Assembly (NCBI GenBank): GCA_020048795.1
Contig: JAIFMA010000072.1
Coordinates: 1-5,470 of the forward strand
Length of the DNA: 5,470 nt
Origin: Rhodoferax sp.
GTDB taxonomy: Bacteria; Pseudomonadota; Gammaproteobacteria; Burkholderiales; Burkholderiaceae_C
Reading direction: 5' to 3'
Part shown: piece after piece, positions 5,256-5,470 of the stretch
How positions within the stretch are numbered: position 1 is the stretch's first letter
Layout of the letters: the number at the start of each line of letters is the position of its first letter
Program-made: the position numbers and the translations under genes
Notes under the pieces: generated by a model
Databases searched by the model: none
Told to the model about the DNA's origin: nothing
Seen by the model: the letters and a program-made list of their open reading frames with translations, nothing else

Positions 5256-5453
5256 CCCAATATCACGGCATGATGCCACGAGTGGTATCAAACCAATAGC
5301 TGCCAACGCTTGCTGTATAAGCGCTAGAGCCTGATTTTGCATAAATTTCTGGCCACTCAGTGGGCCTGCCCGGGGGCCAATGGCCCGCAGAATTGGGGTC
5401 AGAGCCCAATTCGGTGATGCCCCGTCACCCAGGCACACGCCAGAGTGCCGAAT
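5253..5453 (-). repeat. Right arm of the 201-bp inverted repeat
   Basis: This is the inverted partner of 1-201, about 93% identical by eye. Its inner end (GACCCCAATATC) abuts, and shares GAC with, the interrupted nucleotidyltransferase gene. It carries a perfect palindrome AATTGGG-GTCAGAG-CCCAATT at 5391-5411 and a TAGCGC element. A minus-strand open frame of 152 codons starts in it and runs into antisense hsdS, but there is no evidence it is translated. Confidence 0.93.
5286..5337 (-). repeat. TAGCGC...AGCTAT repeat, copy E in the right arm
   Basis: The reverse complement of this 52-bp stretch matches copy A (117-168) at 50 positions. Both lie at the same place in their arms, so the element was part of the arm before it was duplicated. 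Confidence 0.8.
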
Positions 5454-5470
5454 TGGGATCCGACCCCAAA
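5451..5470. repeat. GGGGTC-type palindrome at the outer edge of the right arm
   Basis: AATTGGGATCCGACCCCAAA forms an imperfect stem (TTGGG/CCCAA) and runs to the window edge. Its last 16 bases repeat 256-271 in direct orientation. It may be the true outer end of the repeat arm, whose left counterpart would lie before position 1. Confidence 0.5.

Noticed and set aside
1..5453. Composite transposon bounded by insertion sequences
   Set aside because: The arms are only 201 bp, encode no transposase, and no target-site duplication can be tested because the left arm reaches the window edge.

Overview
The window looks like chromosomal DNA of a betaproteobacterium, most likely of the Comamonadaceae (Rhodoferax/Polaromonas/Acidovorax-like). 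The basis is the type of MutL, the high GC content of the housekeeping part, and a dispersed repeat with the core TAGCGC...GCAGCTAT that I associate from memory with that family. The genus is an inference.

Layout from left to right: a 201-bp repeat arm (1-201); a gene-free spacer (202-469); mutL on the minus strand (470-2461), the only clear housekeeping gene; the 3' remnant of a type I methyltransferase gene, hsdM (about 2545-2700, plus strand); an AT-rich promoter/operator stretch; a two-gene toxin-antitoxin operon (2793-3550) of a long, apparently two-domain antitoxin overlapping a RelE/ParE-family toxin; a 400-bp spacer packed with repeats (3551-3950); an intact type I specificity gene, hsdS (3951-5129); the first 42 codons of a minimal nucleotidyltransferase (MNT antitoxin-like) gene (5130-5255), carrying a nonsense codon and cut between its two catalytic aspartates; and the second repeat arm (5253-5453), an inverted copy of the first. 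By eye the arms match at 187 of 201 positions with no net gap.

Reading: the right half is the eroded remains of a type I restriction-modification island of the layout hsdM - toxin/antitoxin - hsdS - mnt. hsdM has lost its 5' part, mnt is broken, and no hsdR is visible. The toxin-antitoxin pair and hsdS still look intact. The toxin operon may explain why the fragment persists, and the orphan HsdS could still lend a DNA specificity to a HsdM encoded elsewhere.

The most striking non-genic feature is the repeat architecture. Several short repeat families (the TAGCGC...AGCTAT element, GGGGTC(A/G)GA-CCC palindromes, a TCGGGTTA...TAACCCGA hairpin and a 20-bp direct repeat) are nested in the two arms and in the spacer before hsdS. 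One TAGCGC element, and perhaps a second, lies inside the mutL reading frame. The inverted arms enclose mutL and the island, so the whole 5-kb segment could invert by recombination.
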